In this document: positions 12,101 through 27,100 of the stretch, piece after piece | How positions within the stretch are numbered: the stretch's first letter is position 1 | Layout of the letters: each line of letters opens with the position of its first letter | DNA from: Toxotes chatareus | Taxonomy: Eukaryota > Chordata > Actinopteri > Toxotidae | Direction of reading: 5' to 3' | Assembly: GCA_016801885.1 (NCBI GenBank) | Contig: CM028889.1 | Location: 12,463,001-12,527,000, forward strand | Length of the DNA stretch: 64,000 nt | Notes under the pieces: model-generated | The model's database searches: none | What the model saw: only the letters and a program-made list of their open reading frames with translations | What the model was told of the DNA's origin: nothing | Made by a program: the position numbers and the translations under genes

Positions 12101-15100
12101 TAACGATTATTTAACATTCAGCAGATTTTGTGTTTTATTTTTTCGTGTATTAGTTTTACTGTATTCAAACTACACTGAACAGAACTACTGTGCAGCCCTA
12201 AATAAAGGACAGGAATGTGACAACATAATTTGTAGAGTGACTAGTTTCTGAAAGATCTGTTGGAGGACAAATTTCCTCCTTTGGGTGCAAAATGACAGAC
12301 AGGAAGCAGAACATCACATAATGCAGCACTGATATGAAAACACTCAACTCAGCACTATGAAATAAAACAGGAAGTGTTTCCAGCTTTATTAAGGTGGGCT
12401 GTCCTGTTTCACACAAGTTGTCAGATTTAGGTTTCAATGACTAACTTCTGCTGTTGATGTTGTCATATGAAAATACAATATTACCAATTCCTTACAATGC
12501 TTAACTGTGGAAACTACACAGTGTCACCAAATTTTGTACAAACTGAGACACCTTTGTTCAGTGGCCATGGTATAAATGTGGCTGTAAATGTCACTATTGG
12601 TTTCACTGCCTGAAAGTAGCTGCTACCTCAACTATACGTGATAATACTTGAAGAACGTGTCAAATATCATGACAACATATAAATACCAAAAACAGGAACA
12701 GCGATCACAAGTGGTATATTTGCTTAAGAACCCTTCAAACCACAAGTTCAAAAATGACAACTGGGTTAGATCAGCAACACCTCAGTATCAGTCTCTACTA
12801 AACGTGAATTACACTAAGCATTACTATTTCAAACTGCCGGGGTATTGCACTACATGGTGTTATTTTGTACACACTGTCTACATGGTCACCTGTTCTCGGA
12901 GGCGATCGGTCTCCTCCTGGTATTCAGCCAGCTGTTTCTTCCACTGCTCCACGCTGCTGTTGGCTTCCTGCAGCGCTGCCACCAGCTTGCTGTTACTGTC
13001 CTGCAGGGTGAAGAGCTCAGCCTCCAAGTTTATCTCACACATGGACCTGAGGAGAAGCCACAGAAAGGCAGTTTAATTTAAACTTCTAATAGTATTTTTT
13101 TTTTGGCCACTTTGGGGCAGGGGAGCGACACAGACATAATATCACTGTATAAAGTTCTTATGGTTAACAAAAAGTTGCCTAATTACACATTCAGCATACA
13201 TGGAACACTAACATTCATTTGGAGTTGTGTTTTGCCAGCCAGCAAATTTAGGTCCAATACACTCATTTAGCTGTTTCTGGTCTCTAACAACTCCTGAGGG
13301 AAATATCAGGCTCTCCAGCAGCTAAATGCACCATTTGTAGAGCTGTGGCGAACCGCAGAGTCAGAGGTTAATTCTTGGTGCATTTGTCACCAAGAAAGAT
13401 GCCTTCCACATTCCACATCTGATCTACTGTTAATATAAAAATTATTGATCTGTGCAGCTTCATTCTGGTTAGATGTTACTGGGAGAAAGAAACATTCTTC
13501 TCTGCGAGGAAAATGCAGAAGATAATGAGGAAATGAAGTGAAACATTTATATTATACTGCACCAGCTGTTTGGAGAAATGTGATGGGACATTCTATTAGA
13601 TTTTAAAGAGCCATGAGTCCATAGATTTCAATAGTTTCAGAGAAGTTTGAAACTTGTAATTGTCTGACTTGTACCTTTCATGTCACTTTATCTTTTATTT
13701 CTACTGTTTTACAGCAAAATCCTGCAAAGGTGATTCTACTAAGTCCAACATGGCTCCATAAACTCCTCTCCCCAGTGAGTGTAATATTAAAATACCAGCG
13801 TGGTAAAGCCATGTTAGATTACATGTTATATCACATTATTCACTATAGTTGGCTGTTTCAGGTGTTTATATGATTTTTTAAATCAGTGAGGATTGTAACT
13901 GAGATAAGGTAAGATAACTGGCTAAAGAACAGAACAGCACACACCTTTAACAGTGGAAAATGATACCATTGGGTACTATGTAAAAAACAAACTGACATGG
14001 GTAATGTGTTCTTCTTTATTAAGAAGGGAAAAAGAGAAATCAGGGGCTGTGTGCTGACAAAGGTCAGGATTCAGAGGCGGTATCTGTTAAACCACAGAGC
14101 TTTCAGATGAGAAGATGGAGTTTAGGAAGCTGAGTCTTTGTCATGACAACCAAACGAACAGCTTGGCAACCATAAAACGCCTCACCATAGCAACAGGAGA
14201 CTGCATAGTCTCATAACAGTCAGAAAATAAAATCACTGGGACAATAAGATGTAAAGCAGCCAAGGAGTGTTTTTTTTTTTTGGCTTCCTGTTCTCAGGTG
14301 GAAGCCTGAGTGATCAATAATAATAAACACACACACACACACACACACACAAAACCCCACATTGAAACATGTGACACAAACAAAAACAAAAACAAACAGC
14401 GCTGCAGATGGGGGAGAGGGAGTGTCCACCTGTAGCATTGTTTCCATGCAGACTACACTGGCTACATTTGCTTTGTGGGAAAATGCTTTTATACTGACTC
14501 ACTGCTGCTTTTCTAGGTAATCAAAGCTGTATTTCTAAAGAACTGAAAGTGAGTCTTTCTTACACTCCAGCCCAGCCAGTCTGTGATGCTTCCTAACAAA
14601 AAGAGGGGTACGGGTAAGTTGTTTTCGCTGAGTGGACTGCTCAATCACTGCTGTTAAGGGAACAGCCTGTATTTCCTTACTTTTAGTATGAGTCAAGCTG
14701 CAAATACCCTGAATCAGTGGTATCCACTCCTGATCCTGAAGAACCACAGCACTGAATATTTTCCATTTCTCTATACTCTGCCCACACCCAGTCTAAATGT
14801 CTAATCTAATGTTATGTAATTTTGTTTCTTCATATTGTAATTTCACCTTTGTTATTTCTATCTATTCACATACACCTGTACATACAACATCTATTGCATG
14901 TCTGTACATCCTGGAAGTAGGATCCTTCTACCACTTCTCTTAACAAGGTTTCTGCTTTGTTTTTTTTCCCTTTAATTTGTCCCTTGTGAGTTCTTCCATA
15001 TTTGTTGAAGTGCAATATTTGGCTGCTGCAGTCTTCTTTAACTTTGGATTCACTCTGTGTGTGGAATAGGGACCATATGGGCACCAGAATGTAATCTTCA

Positions 15101-18100
15101 GGTAGAGGGAATGTGATGATTCGCTCTGCTACAGCTACATCTTACTGGTCTTTCCAGTTTACAATGCAATCTGAATTTTCTACTGCAGTTCTTTGGTAAT
15201 GTGTCACTTTTTTTCCAAGTAGCCGCACTCAATTCTGAAAGAAACCCCTAAGTTTTTGGTCATCACTATTCAGGTTTGTTTGTAAGAGAGAAGTCTCAGA
15301 AACCTGTGAGCAGCTTTCAGTGAATTTTGGTGAACATTTCCTCATGAAGTACTGTTATGACTTCAATCGAACAATTCTGAAAAAAAAAAAAGCATTGTGA
15401 TGCAGATTAACATTTTAAAACATTCCCACTGTATAATAACAAACCTGCAGCCTTACCAGAGGTAAAAGCACCCTTTATTCTTTAAATACTTTGCAGTTTA
15501 ATGGCATGTAATCGTCATTTCCTTTCCTCCTTTAACAGAGAACAGGAATTTAGCGTTTTGAGTCAGTACCATTCACTGTTCAGAGCTCAGCAAAGTGCTT
15601 GGGGTATTTACATGTGCTCATTGCCAAGCTGAGGTTTAGACACTGGACACAACCTCTGTCGTAAATTTCCAAATCCTAACGAGTAAAATTTCCATTCCAG
15701 TACTCCCACACACACGCATCTGCTGCTCTCTCTGTTGTTTCATTTTAATGTGTATTTTAAGTTTATGTGTTTCGGGTACCATTGTTATGGATTGTTGTTA
15801 TTATTCGTATGCGGTGTAGTTTGATGCAAGCCAAATACTCTTCCATAAACATCAGAAGTTCTGAGGATAAATTTTCACCCAAAGCTGTCTCTTGCTTTCT
15901 TTTTTTCCTCTAAATCAAATATAGGTAGCATATGCATGTTTGGTCCTTGCCTCCTGATGGAGGCAGATCACACTGAACATCCAACAACAGAGTGCACTAA
16001 CTAGTTCCTGAACAACAAAAAAATGATCATCATTACCCTTCAGACAACATCTTCTTGACCCGCTCCTTCTCTGCTGTCAGCTCCACCTCTGCGCTCTTAC
16101 TGCGAAACAGCTTCTCCTCGCCCGGTCCGTTAACTGTCAGCAGCGGCGGAGAATGACGCTCCTCTGACAGCTCCTACATCAACAACACATGAACCAACAG
16201 GGATGACAACACAAACAGGACATAAGTTCTGTTAAAAAGGTAGCAGCTCTGTAGCACGACATCAGTTTAGCTCAGTACAAGGGCTTCTTGGAAACCAATG
16301 TAAAAGAGAGAGGAGCTGATTTTCACCACTTTCTGACATTTCTTAGACCAAATAACTGATTTATTAATCAAGAAAATTGCAATCGATTGTAATCAGTCAT
16401 CAGTGATGTTACACTGTTGATACAAGATTAAGTACAATTAATTCGATTTTGGCTCCGAGGCCCAGGTTTGAAATGTTGATAGGCCTATTAGTCTCTATAT
16501 TCAGATTTCTCATCAGAACAAAGCCAACACAACACAGCAGCAAGACAGGACAGAACTCCACCTGTCAGTGCTTGATATGTCCCATCTGGGCTCCTGTACA
16601 CAGCAGAGCGAGCAGCCATGTGTGGAGCCCAGCTGCCTTCTCTTCATACAGCCTCAGAGATCTGATTGGACTCTGATTCAACAGGAAATGACTGAAATAC
16701 AGTTCCTCATTCCAAGGGTTCATCTGGCATTTGTGTGCATGTGCATAAAAATAATGCACATGCTGGTATCGTCCTGCAATGTGCAAGTCTGTAGAGATTA
16801 CAGATTGGGTTGTATAGAGATTACATACACTGCACTTTATTTTCTCTAGTTTTAGTTTAAAAAAGTAAAAAGAAAAAAGGTAATCATTTAATTACAAAAG
16901 TAATCTTCAACAATGGGGCCATTCAGTAGATTAAAGTTGAGCTTCATCCTGTCCTATATCTCATATATTGCAGCTATATTGTAAAGGTAATCATCTAAAG
17001 ATAATCTGATAATCTTGTTTCAGTGAATCCACATTTGATGAGATTAAGTCTTTCATTCATGCCTTTTTGATGTTTTTGTTAAGTTGAACATATGACAGTA
17101 CTGAACTTTAGTTAGAGCAAAGAATGGATCTGCAGTTATAGCACAATGTTGTGAACAGATATAGTTGTTGGGAGATTTGTAAGTCCAGCCTTCATATTCA
17201 TTCATATTTTTTATTATAGGTAAACTGCTATATCTGTAACATCTGTAACTTTTTTTTTTTTTTAAATCTTACCTCATTAGACATCTCCTAGAGTAGAAAA
17301 TAAAGGATAAATAAACTGAATGGTGATACAGTACAAGTAGAACCATTCATCTTCCTCTCATGTCAAAAAGAGACTCTGGATATGACATTACAGCATGCAG
17401 ATGGCTTGACTCCAGCCTGGCACAGCCAATTCTAACCAATCTGCTTTGATATTTTCCTTCCCCGCTGCCCAGAAATGGGTTCAAGCTTCCTTTCACGCAG
17501 TTTTGGGAGCCATTTTCCTCCATTTGAGGCTGTGTGTGTGTGTGTGTGCTCAGTCTCCCTTTTTTAAAGTGTGCAGATGAATTAGCTCAGGCACATTTCT
17601 GCACCCCCAATTGCTTTCTGTCTTCGTCTTTCTGAGTAGCAAACTAAACCTGAACTTGTCAAAGACCAAGTGCCTCAGTGAAACACTACAACCCTGCACT
17701 TACCGTAGAAAAAGCTTGTATTATTAATTTAAGTGAGCCTGGCTATAATCCCGTGAGGACGATGGTTTATTATCTGTAGCTCAGCAGCTCTTTGGCTGTC
17801 TTTATAGATGGATATGTAAATAAAATATACAGCCAACTCCACGATGTGGATGAGCACAGTGTCCAGAGGAAGGAACCAGAGAGAAGGAAAAATCAAAGCT
17901 AAGGAAACTCCAGTCCGACCCCAAAGCCAACAGATCGGCTGTGCATATCCCTGAATAATTCACACTGTGGATCATGTTTAAGTCATAAATGGGATTACAG
18001 TCCAAATTTACAGCAGTTTTTCTGTATGTTGTTCACTAACAGGCTGAGTGGGAACAAGGCAGAGACATTAGAGCTAAACCTGCAAATGAGCAACTACTAA

Positions 18101-21100
18101 TTAGCCTGAGCTCAAAAGGACCAATGAGGAATTTTCACTTTTAAAGGACATGGATATTCTGGATATTCAGTAACATCAGTGAAGTATGTATTCTGGACTT
18201 TCTCAGTTTTGAGGAACGAATTTCAGACAGTGGCTGGTGAATTTAGATGCATGTTGCCATAATCTGTACATCTTGAATAAAATGTGCAGATTAAATTACA
18301 TTTTGTTTTGTTGCTGCTGACGTTAACAAAGCATTTTCTCTTTTCAGCAAACACAAGCTGTGCTCTGAAGCTAAATTTGTTATGAAGTCAACTTTGATCA
18401 GACTCTAGATGAATTATTGAGCATAATAGTCCATGCAACACTAAGTCTATGAACACAGAAGACAAAAAGAAGATGGTTGTCTTTGTATTGCTGTTTGATT
18501 GTGGGGTGGAGTCTTTGTTATAACGCACCTGGGAGAGCTGAGAGATGAATATGTCCCATGATGCACCAGAGAGGGAAGGAGCAAATGAGGAGAAAGAGAA
18601 AAAATGGTTATTAATCAGAAGTATGCATGAAGCTCATTATTTTCATTACGCAGTGATCCATCCTGTTCCCTGTTCATGAAAGCTTTACTGTTTCCAACAT
18701 TGAATCTTTCTGCACAGGAATTAATGGATTTTATGTTTCTGATTTGTTTTGAGTTAAGAGAAGAAGAGGGCAGTCACTGTAACTGAATGCTGAACAGACA
18801 AAGGAAACAAACTGTATCAACATAGGAAGAAGAGGTCAGAGATCCGCCCACACTGTTTTGAGCGACAGGCGATGCCGGGGAAATACAGCTGTTAGTGCGT
18901 AGCCACGAAGATGGAGACAGAATAAATTTAACATTATTTTAACAACAACTCAAACGCCAAAGCAACAACTTTTTTAGGGGGCTTGAGTTGTAATTGATGG
19001 GATCCCAGATGTTTTAAATACTACACTGCTTTCCTGAGAGCTTTTCATCAAGACATCTCTGCACCACTTACACTGTTTACTTATTTATCTGAGCATCAGT
19101 CCATTTGTTCTCTTAGCTTTATAAAGCTCCCGTTTCTACACTGTGTGTTTCACTGAGACCACAAAGCTGCTTTATTTATTCATATGTCCATGCTTATGAT
19201 TCTCTTAAAGCACCTGTATTCCCTGCTAAACAACGTGCACACACACACACACACACGCACGCACACACACCTCCTTTTTGTTGGTTTTAATGGTTTTAAG
19301 TCAATGGTTTAAAACATTGATGATCTGCCTCTGCATAGATACCAGGTGTGGGAGGAGATGTAAAGGAAAAAAGCTCCAATCAGCAGGCGCAAACAAATGA
19401 CAGCTGTAACCTGTCAGAGGAGGGAAACAGCGTCTGTATCCTGCTGTGCTTACACTGCTGTTGAGTTGATTAATGGACAGAGATTTTATTTCTTCTGTAC
19501 TGTTTTTTCACATTTACTTTCACTGTGTAGCTCAGTGGTACCCAGCCTTTTGCTGTCTGACAAATACCACAACCCAGTCAGATGAGGCTCCGCCCAGGTA
19601 GATTAAGACCTGCACAGGTAGATAAAATCAATTGCTTTCATCTGATTTAATTCTTATATTAGAACGCCTTATTTCAGTCTTTTAAACTTCTAAAAAGCCA
19701 CATGAGCTGCAGTAACTGAGTGGGAACGAGAGCCAGAGGCTTTTCAGTGAACTGCTGGAAAGCTAGAGTCTAACAACAGTCTGCATGTGAGGCATCTGTA
19801 AATTGTTGCTACAGAAAATAACCTGGGTTACACTCTGCCCCTGTAAAGTGCGTGAGTCATGCACAATGGTCACACACCGAGCCACCCACCACCACAAGTA
19901 AATTCTCAACCTATGGGAAATGAGTACCCATCAACACCACACATCATGTTCAAAATATGTTGTTTGTTTCAACTATTTATTTAATTGATTTCAATTTGTT
20001 TTTAATTGATTTTAAAATGGCTGTTATCAAACACCACTTAACACAATTTAACCAAATAAAAATGGATATTTCAACAATAGTCTGTTTATAATGCAAACTT
20101 TGCAGTAGTTCTGCTGCCATTTACACTGGCAGAGCTCGGACCTTTCAACCTTTTATCCATTAATTAAAAAAATCTTTTATGACTTGAATCCTCATCTGTA
20201 GCATCTAGTTTGACATTTTGGATAATAGGCTTATTTGCTTTCATGCCGAGAGTTAAATGTGAGGATCTCATATCTGTACGGTAAATATATGATATTAACC
20301 TTCTCATCTAATTCTCCAAAAGAAAATGAATAAGTGAATTTCCAAAATTTTCTTTGAGGTGTTATCAACTGATTGAGGATAATGGAGGCGTGCTGTGATC
20401 AATCAGCCCATCATAGCCGGTAATTTAATGGTTTTTGGGACAGTAAACATTCTAAAGATCAGCTTCACATCAGTTAAAATGAGCAGCCGTACAGGTGATT
20501 GTGTTAATTTTTAAGTTTGTAGTTTTGTAGAATTCACCGAATTCACATATCTGTTCTTATTTTTCTGTAACAGACAGGAACTTCAGAGTTTTCTAGTCCC
20601 TCTGCCTGTCAGGTTATGTCGCCCTAATACCTATTTATTTGATGGCTAAAATCTTTTACAAAATGTTCTTTGGAAATTTGCAGAGAGAAAAATAACAGTG
20701 ATATGGAAAGCATAAGATGACTTTACTACTTACCTATTTGTCTATTATCTTTGGTGACGCATATAAATAATTTTTTTCAGCAGAGCCAGATGAGACAGTA
20801 GAGAACACACCTGGTATATACATAAACGTATATAAACATAAATCTGTTTATTATCTTTGCACTTGTTGACAATGCTCTCTGTATTGCTCTATTTATCATT
20901 CTTCATTTTTATCTCACTGACTTCACCATCTCCTCCTCCATCTTATCTCTGCAAACAAACCCGAAAGCTGAAGCTTTACTGACTGCAGATCCCCTGCTGC
21001 CAAACACATATCACGCTTAGAATATGTGATTTGTAAAGCCTGAGGCTGCATAGATACAGCTCTGCAATACTGTCGATTGGTTAATAACCAGGGCTGTTAC

Positions 21101-24100
21101 TGACCAGCTGGAGGTGATGCAAACCATACTGATACACTGGGTGAAGGAGAAAATAAAAACAGTGCATGATACTGCAGCTTTTCTCCATAATTGTATAAAT
21201 CATCGTTTTCTCTATGTTTGTTATGTTGTTGTTTATCACGATGTAAAATTTACATATTCGGCTGCTGCTGTATTTTTGCTTCCCGTATTATTACCAAATG
21301 ACCTCCCTCTGTTTCTCCCTTCTGAAAAAAATTTTTTTGGTTCCACTCACTAACCTTTAACTCAAGCATAGCAGTTTGATAAATAGTTGCGTACTTAAAA
21401 CTCTCAACAGTAATCTGTCTTCTTTTTGTTCTCAATATGTCAAAAGTGTTGGTAGAAAGCTTTAAAAAGCAAAAACAGTTTGGTATATAAAACCCAAATC
21501 AGCCTTAATGGAGCTCTAAACATACATTATAGCCACTTTGGATCCCATCAATACTTGGCTGCACTTCATACATAAAGTACCATCATGCACTCACACACCA
21601 TAACAGCTTTGATTGGGTAATATTTCTATATTACACAGGTTCAGACACTCAGCAGTAAGATGTTTTACAACATGCAAGGGTGACTCAGAAGTGAGAAGAT
21701 GTGATAATAACCACAACACCACCGCTACAACACCTCTGTGTTTACTGCCTGACACAAAATCAATGACTGTTGTCTTATAGAGAAATCAGTACAGGCTGCT
21801 TCTGACCTTGACCGACTTTTATTTTTCTCTTAAAAGCCTGGCCCAGCACTCAGCAAAATCTCTGGTTGCCATGGGAAAGCAGGAACACTCCTGCTTGCTG
21901 TCCCGTCACTGACCTTGACCTTTGACCTCTGTGTGGTTTTGGACCCTGCATATCACAGTGACACAGTGGGCATGGATTCTATAATGACACTATAACACTA
22001 TACACTATAATGAAAAATGAATTAATTCATTGTTTTCCATTTTTGTGTGTGTGTGTGTGTGTGTACCACTGGTGGAATGTTACTACATACATTAACTCGA
22101 GTACTGTACTTCAGAGTAGGTTTGAGCTCCCTCATATACTACTCTCTCCTTCTCCTTCACTGCCGTTCAGACAGAAGTATTGTACCTTTTACTGCATTAT
22201 ATTGGTTTCACAGCTTTAGTTACAACTTACATTGTATATTAAGATTTTAATATCACCTTAAACATAAACTCCAGTACAGTGTTATAAACTAAACTACCAA
22301 ACTCAACAGAAATAGTTAAAGTTAGCTGCAACTCAACCAACTGCAATAGTAAAATGTTAAAGTATCAGTAACTATCCAGTAATGATACTTCAGTATAAAT
22401 AAATATATCTCGCTGATAATACTCATGTACTTTTACTTAAGTAAGAGTTTGAAAGCAGTTTTCACATTATGGTATTTCTACTCTAACTTAAGTAAAGGAT
22501 CTTAGTAGTTCTTCTACCACTGCTGTTTGTCATGCAGGGGCAAGAAATTCATTTCACACATGTATACAACAGTCTAGAATTGCAATATCAGCACAGAACA
22601 CGAAAACAAAAAACAAAACAGGATCAGCTGCTTTTAAAACTATTCTTCACAGAGTCTTTGTTCAGGCATGTTCATTCTCTTTTTTGTCCGTCATGTCTTT
22701 CCCTGAATTCTCCACTTTGTTTTTCTTTGTGTTTTTTTTAAACTGTTTTTATTTGCGTAGCAATGTTAACTAAAAAAGTGCTATAGAAATACAATTTCTG
22801 GTGGCCCGAGTGGTTAAGACATGTAGCATTTTTACTAATTTACTATTTATTTATTTAAGTCAGCTTTTGCCTACTACTGCTATTCTATTATAGTTGCTTC
22901 TATGAACATTAAGAGCTATCAAAAAGACAGTAATTGACAAATGTCAAATACACAGAGGCATCAGCAAACTCAACCATGGTTGTAATTAATCAAAATATTA
23001 ATCAAAATATGACAAATGAAAATTTGCCGTTTAAAGGCATTAACAGGACATTTCTCACCTCAGACTGAACCAAATTGCAGTGTAGAGTGATTAGAGACAC
23101 AGTATTTCAGTATTTTGCTTATTTTTCAGTGGGCTCTACCCAATGATGTAAAGCTATGAATGCAAAAAGACAAAAGATACATTAAGTCCAAAGATGAACG
23201 CTGATTAAGGGAAAATTATTGATCCATTCGACCTTTGACCTTCCATTCTCAGGTCTGCCAACTGTCCAGCTCAGTCCAGACATTAATACTCTGATACACG
23301 TCCCCTGAAATTGTGAAAAACAATATTTAATAAAAGTTTATTGTTAAATGTCAGATAGCTTGAAAGAATATTGTTCCATTTCTGCTATGGACTTCTTGTG
23401 CTATTGACCTTCTTGGTATTGATGCTTGTGTTTGTCGTATCCATGAGTGTTTTTTCTTGGCTGAGCTAAATAAATAGACAAGACAAACCATCGGCTCTTA
23501 TCTGAGTGTCTCAGAGCCGAAGGTCGTGGTTGGCAGTGTGACTCTGCAGTCTCTCAGACCTGCTGAGTGGCTCTTTGTAAAGACTTATGCACAGTGCACA
23601 CACACAAAAGCATTTCCAAGCATTCTACCCTGTTTTGAATCTATGTCGTTACAACAACTAAGCATACTCTTTATGCTGGTACTTGGCAGAACTAGGCAGA
23701 AAAGTCACGTCCTCCCAGCCCCATTGTGTACTAGTTGTGTGTTACTGTTGATGCTGTAAATGTCAGAAGAACTGCCCCAGGAAATATCTCTGTCTTGTAA
23801 TCTACTTGTAATGTCATCACTGGGCAGTTTTTGTGAGGGAGAAAAGGTGAAGGACAAAAAGTTTCTATGCCTAACTCTCACTCGTGAACCTCAGAGTTAT
23901 CAAGTCCAGTAAGAAATCAAATGCGCTGGCAGGATATAAGCTGGCCATTGTCCTCTCGGCAGCAGCAGCCAGATTCTCTTCAATTATGGATGAATCAGCT
24001 CCCCTCCCAGCCTCCCCCCTTCTCCCGATCGCTCATTCTTCTTTCTTTCAGTCCTGGCCATTAATGCCCCTCCAAACACCTTCAATGCTGGTGTCTCTTT

Positions 24101-27100
24101 CTGCCTCCCATCTCCATTTGTCATGCATGAAATCTTTTAATGGACTTAACCAATGGGAGAAATAATGGAGCGGCCAGATGGGGATCCATCTAATCCCTCG
24201 TGGTTCTGTATATGTTTAAAATAGAAACACAGCCACTGAGTTCATTGCCATATTACTGTTCCACTGTTGTATTGGTCTGTGAATTTCAACAAACAATGTT
24301 ATGCTCCTTTAAAGTCACAAGTTCAATTGCTGCAACCCAAATCTGTTGGGCCATGTCCAGACATGCAGGCAATTTCAAGTTTTTCATGTTTAAAATATTT
24401 GTTAAAAATTTTCACCCGCAGTGTTATTTTTTCAGATTTATATATCATAGCCAATTTTACTCCCATAAAGGTCAATTCACCCAAATATTTTTAACAAAAA
24501 TATTTGACACCTTATTACCTACAATGAAAACATTCCTTTGTTACTATGTCTGATTAGGCTTTAGCATTTAACAAACATGACCGATTAGCTTCTTTGATAT
24601 TTTTGTCAGATTTGTTCTGCTGGAACAACTTTTTTGAGTGCAACCACCTATATGAAGTTTCCATTTTCTCCCTGGGAAATCCAGCCAAAATGACCAAGAA
24701 AACCTGGGTAGACACACAAAAGTACAGCAGTGCTTTACCTGTGGAGCTGCAATGTTGAGTGCAGGGCTGGCCAGTTCAAACCTCTCCTGGGATTTCTCTC
24801 TGGCAAGACGGGCCGCCTCCTTCACCTCTTTAAACTGCTCTGCAAACTGGAGGTGGAGGGAGAGACAGAAATCACAGTGTGTGTGTCAAGATACTTGTCT
24901 GAACGTATATAATAATGTTGGTTTATCAAAAAATGTAAAATATCTCAGTTACCTTTTTCTCTACCTATCACTTCTCTATCTTGCCTCAGAGGAATATCAG
25001 GAGGTCAGAGGTACATTTGTTTATTGTCCATTTACTGTGATCTCTGACTCGAAATTATTAGTTAAACAATATGTGATGTAATTCACAGAATAACAGCTTG
25101 TGCAGAATGTGTGAAAAATTAAATAAAACTTTTTCATAACACTTTCTGTCATAGCAAGTTGAGATTTTGGACACAATATTGTGAAAAAAAGCATCCTGTA
25201 AAATATGTGTCATGGTGAGGAAAAGAAAAAGTGTGTGTCTTGTGACATTTTGTAAGCATATCCAGCTGCATCAGACACTGAAACAAAGATGTGTTAACAC
25301 AAAGTGAAAACAGCCCCTTGATCATCCCCTCACTCTCCTGCTGCATAGTCCACCTACTCTCTGTGTGTGATCACTAATAAATGAAAGAGTCTTTGTAGTA
25401 TTTTGTTTGAATGTTGCTGTTTTTTGTGTGTGATGTTTACCTGGTGTAACTGCTGCTCTGTGGAGAAGCCCAGGCCATAGACGGTGTTCGCCCGGCTGTC
25501 TGCCCACTGGCCAAACTTCTGGGAGGTTTTGGTGAAGGTCATGTTGGGGGTGATGGTGCTGTTGATGATGGCCTGGCACCACAGAGAATAAAAGCAGTAA
25601 TAAATAGCATTAATAAAAAAAGGTGAATCAGTTATCCTGCTACGAGAAGTGGGACATAGTTATAACAAATATTTGACATTAATAACATAATATAAATAAG
25701 AACAAAGTAAGAACAGAGAGGGATATTACACCTGAAGTATTAAATATCTACAGTAGAGGGAGAAGCGGAGAACCCCTGGGAATATGGGTTGGATAATTCA
25801 AATATTCAAGCAAACCCATGCCTGCAGAAGCTGTGATGAAGGTGCACTGACACTGAGTCTGCCATAACTAGCAGATGTGCTGCACATGTACTTACCTACT
25901 GCAGTTAGACGCATGCATTTATCAGACTACTTTGCAAGCTAAAAAAAAAAGCCTGTTTTCAACAGAAGGTAATTTTCAAGAACAACCACCATAAAAAATT
26001 CCTGTTATCTTCAAATGCCAAATTCATTACAGCACATTGTTCCTTTTCTTCGTATTTTCTTGACCAGAAAATAAGCTGTTTTTTGTCTGATTATCAAGAA
26101 GCCAACGATTCAGTGTACAGCAGCTCGTTACAGTAAACAAGCTGGTGTTAGAGATTTTTTTTATTAAGGTGCTCATCAGTAATAATAAATACAGAATCTG
26201 GAGCCTTTGTCATTGTGTCCCTTTAAGAATTTGCAACATGCAGATAAAGACAACTTGTTTAACAATCAGAGGCCAGAGAAAGAAAGAGAGCTAAGTGAAA
26301 TAGATTGTTGTGGTGTGCGATAATCGGTTCTGTAACATTTTCAAGTGAACAGTCTGATAAGGAGGATTGGTTGCCAAATACGGATTTCTTTAGTCTCTTC
26401 TCCAAAAGACTCTAATCTCAGTGGCTGGCTGATAACAACAAAGTACAACAGTGAGTTTCATTTTGGTGAAAACAAGATGTCCCGTTTGGCAAGTGTGGCA
26501 ACTCCCAGGTGCTTCAATGTTATTGTGGATGTGGCATTACGAATGTGGATGTAAATAATCTGCTGACAATGTGCATGTTTCACAAATGCATTCCCACCAA
26601 TGACAGCAACATGCAAATGGGAAACAGATCTATTTCCTTTTAGTTCAAAAATCTCAGGACAGGAGGCACAGATTGGGCTGAATCAAATAATTTATCGGTC
26701 TCCTTCTTAACAATTCTCCTCTAAGAATCTACGCAGAAATACTCCTAGTTTTTGTCACGACCTGAAAATGTCACCAGAAACCAATATGTGTATGTTGTGT
26801 GTCTCCAAGTGAAGAAAGCTTCCAGCTTGCCCTTTTGTGACCTTTCCCTGCTTTCTGTCTCCTAAAGCCACACACAGCCTCTGGCCTGCACATCACTATT
26901 ATAAACATTCACGACAACGTTCAAATCAGAACCTGAAGCAGTATTTATGCTCATGTATCCGTGTATTTGTGCGTGTTGAACTTTCACCTTAGTGCCACCC
27001 ACGCTGATGATGCGGTAGACGCTGCGGCTGGCATCGTAGAAGAAGGACACGGTGACGGCATGTTTGCTGGCCGGCAGCCAATTGCGTTTGGTGGCCGGGT

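Larger units (their letters stand above)
7635..12889 (-). other. homer3: homer3 intron between exons 6 and 7
   Basis: Contains the dispersed repeat at 7725-8075, CA microsatellites at 8829-8845, 8939-8972 and 9090-9116, and a stretch of C and G homopolymers at 11334-11481. No supported exon was seen in the remainder. Confidence 0.8.
13047..16036 (-). other. homer3: homer3 intron between exons 5 and 6
   Basis: Holds a CA microsatellite (14327-14351) and the end of an hAT-like repeat (14715-14790). The rest is unremarkable AT-rich intron. Confidence 0.8.
18538..24738 (-). other. homer3: homer3 intron between exon 4 and the candidate microexons
   Basis: Contains a CA repeat, a possible hAT-like scrap at 19533-19580, a GT repeat at 22045-22064, a 456-bp inverted-repeat element at 22067-22522 and a tRNA-like fragment at 22799-22820. 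No further exon is supported. Confidence 0.8.

Noticed and set aside
12648..13076. 142-codon plus-strand ORF
   Set aside because: It is antisense to homer3 exon 6, whose minus-strand reading matches HOMER3 residue by residue with proper splice sites.
22799..22820. tRNA-Ser/Leu gene
   Set aside because: Only a D-arm-like box A is present. Box B, anticodon arm and acceptor stem are missing.
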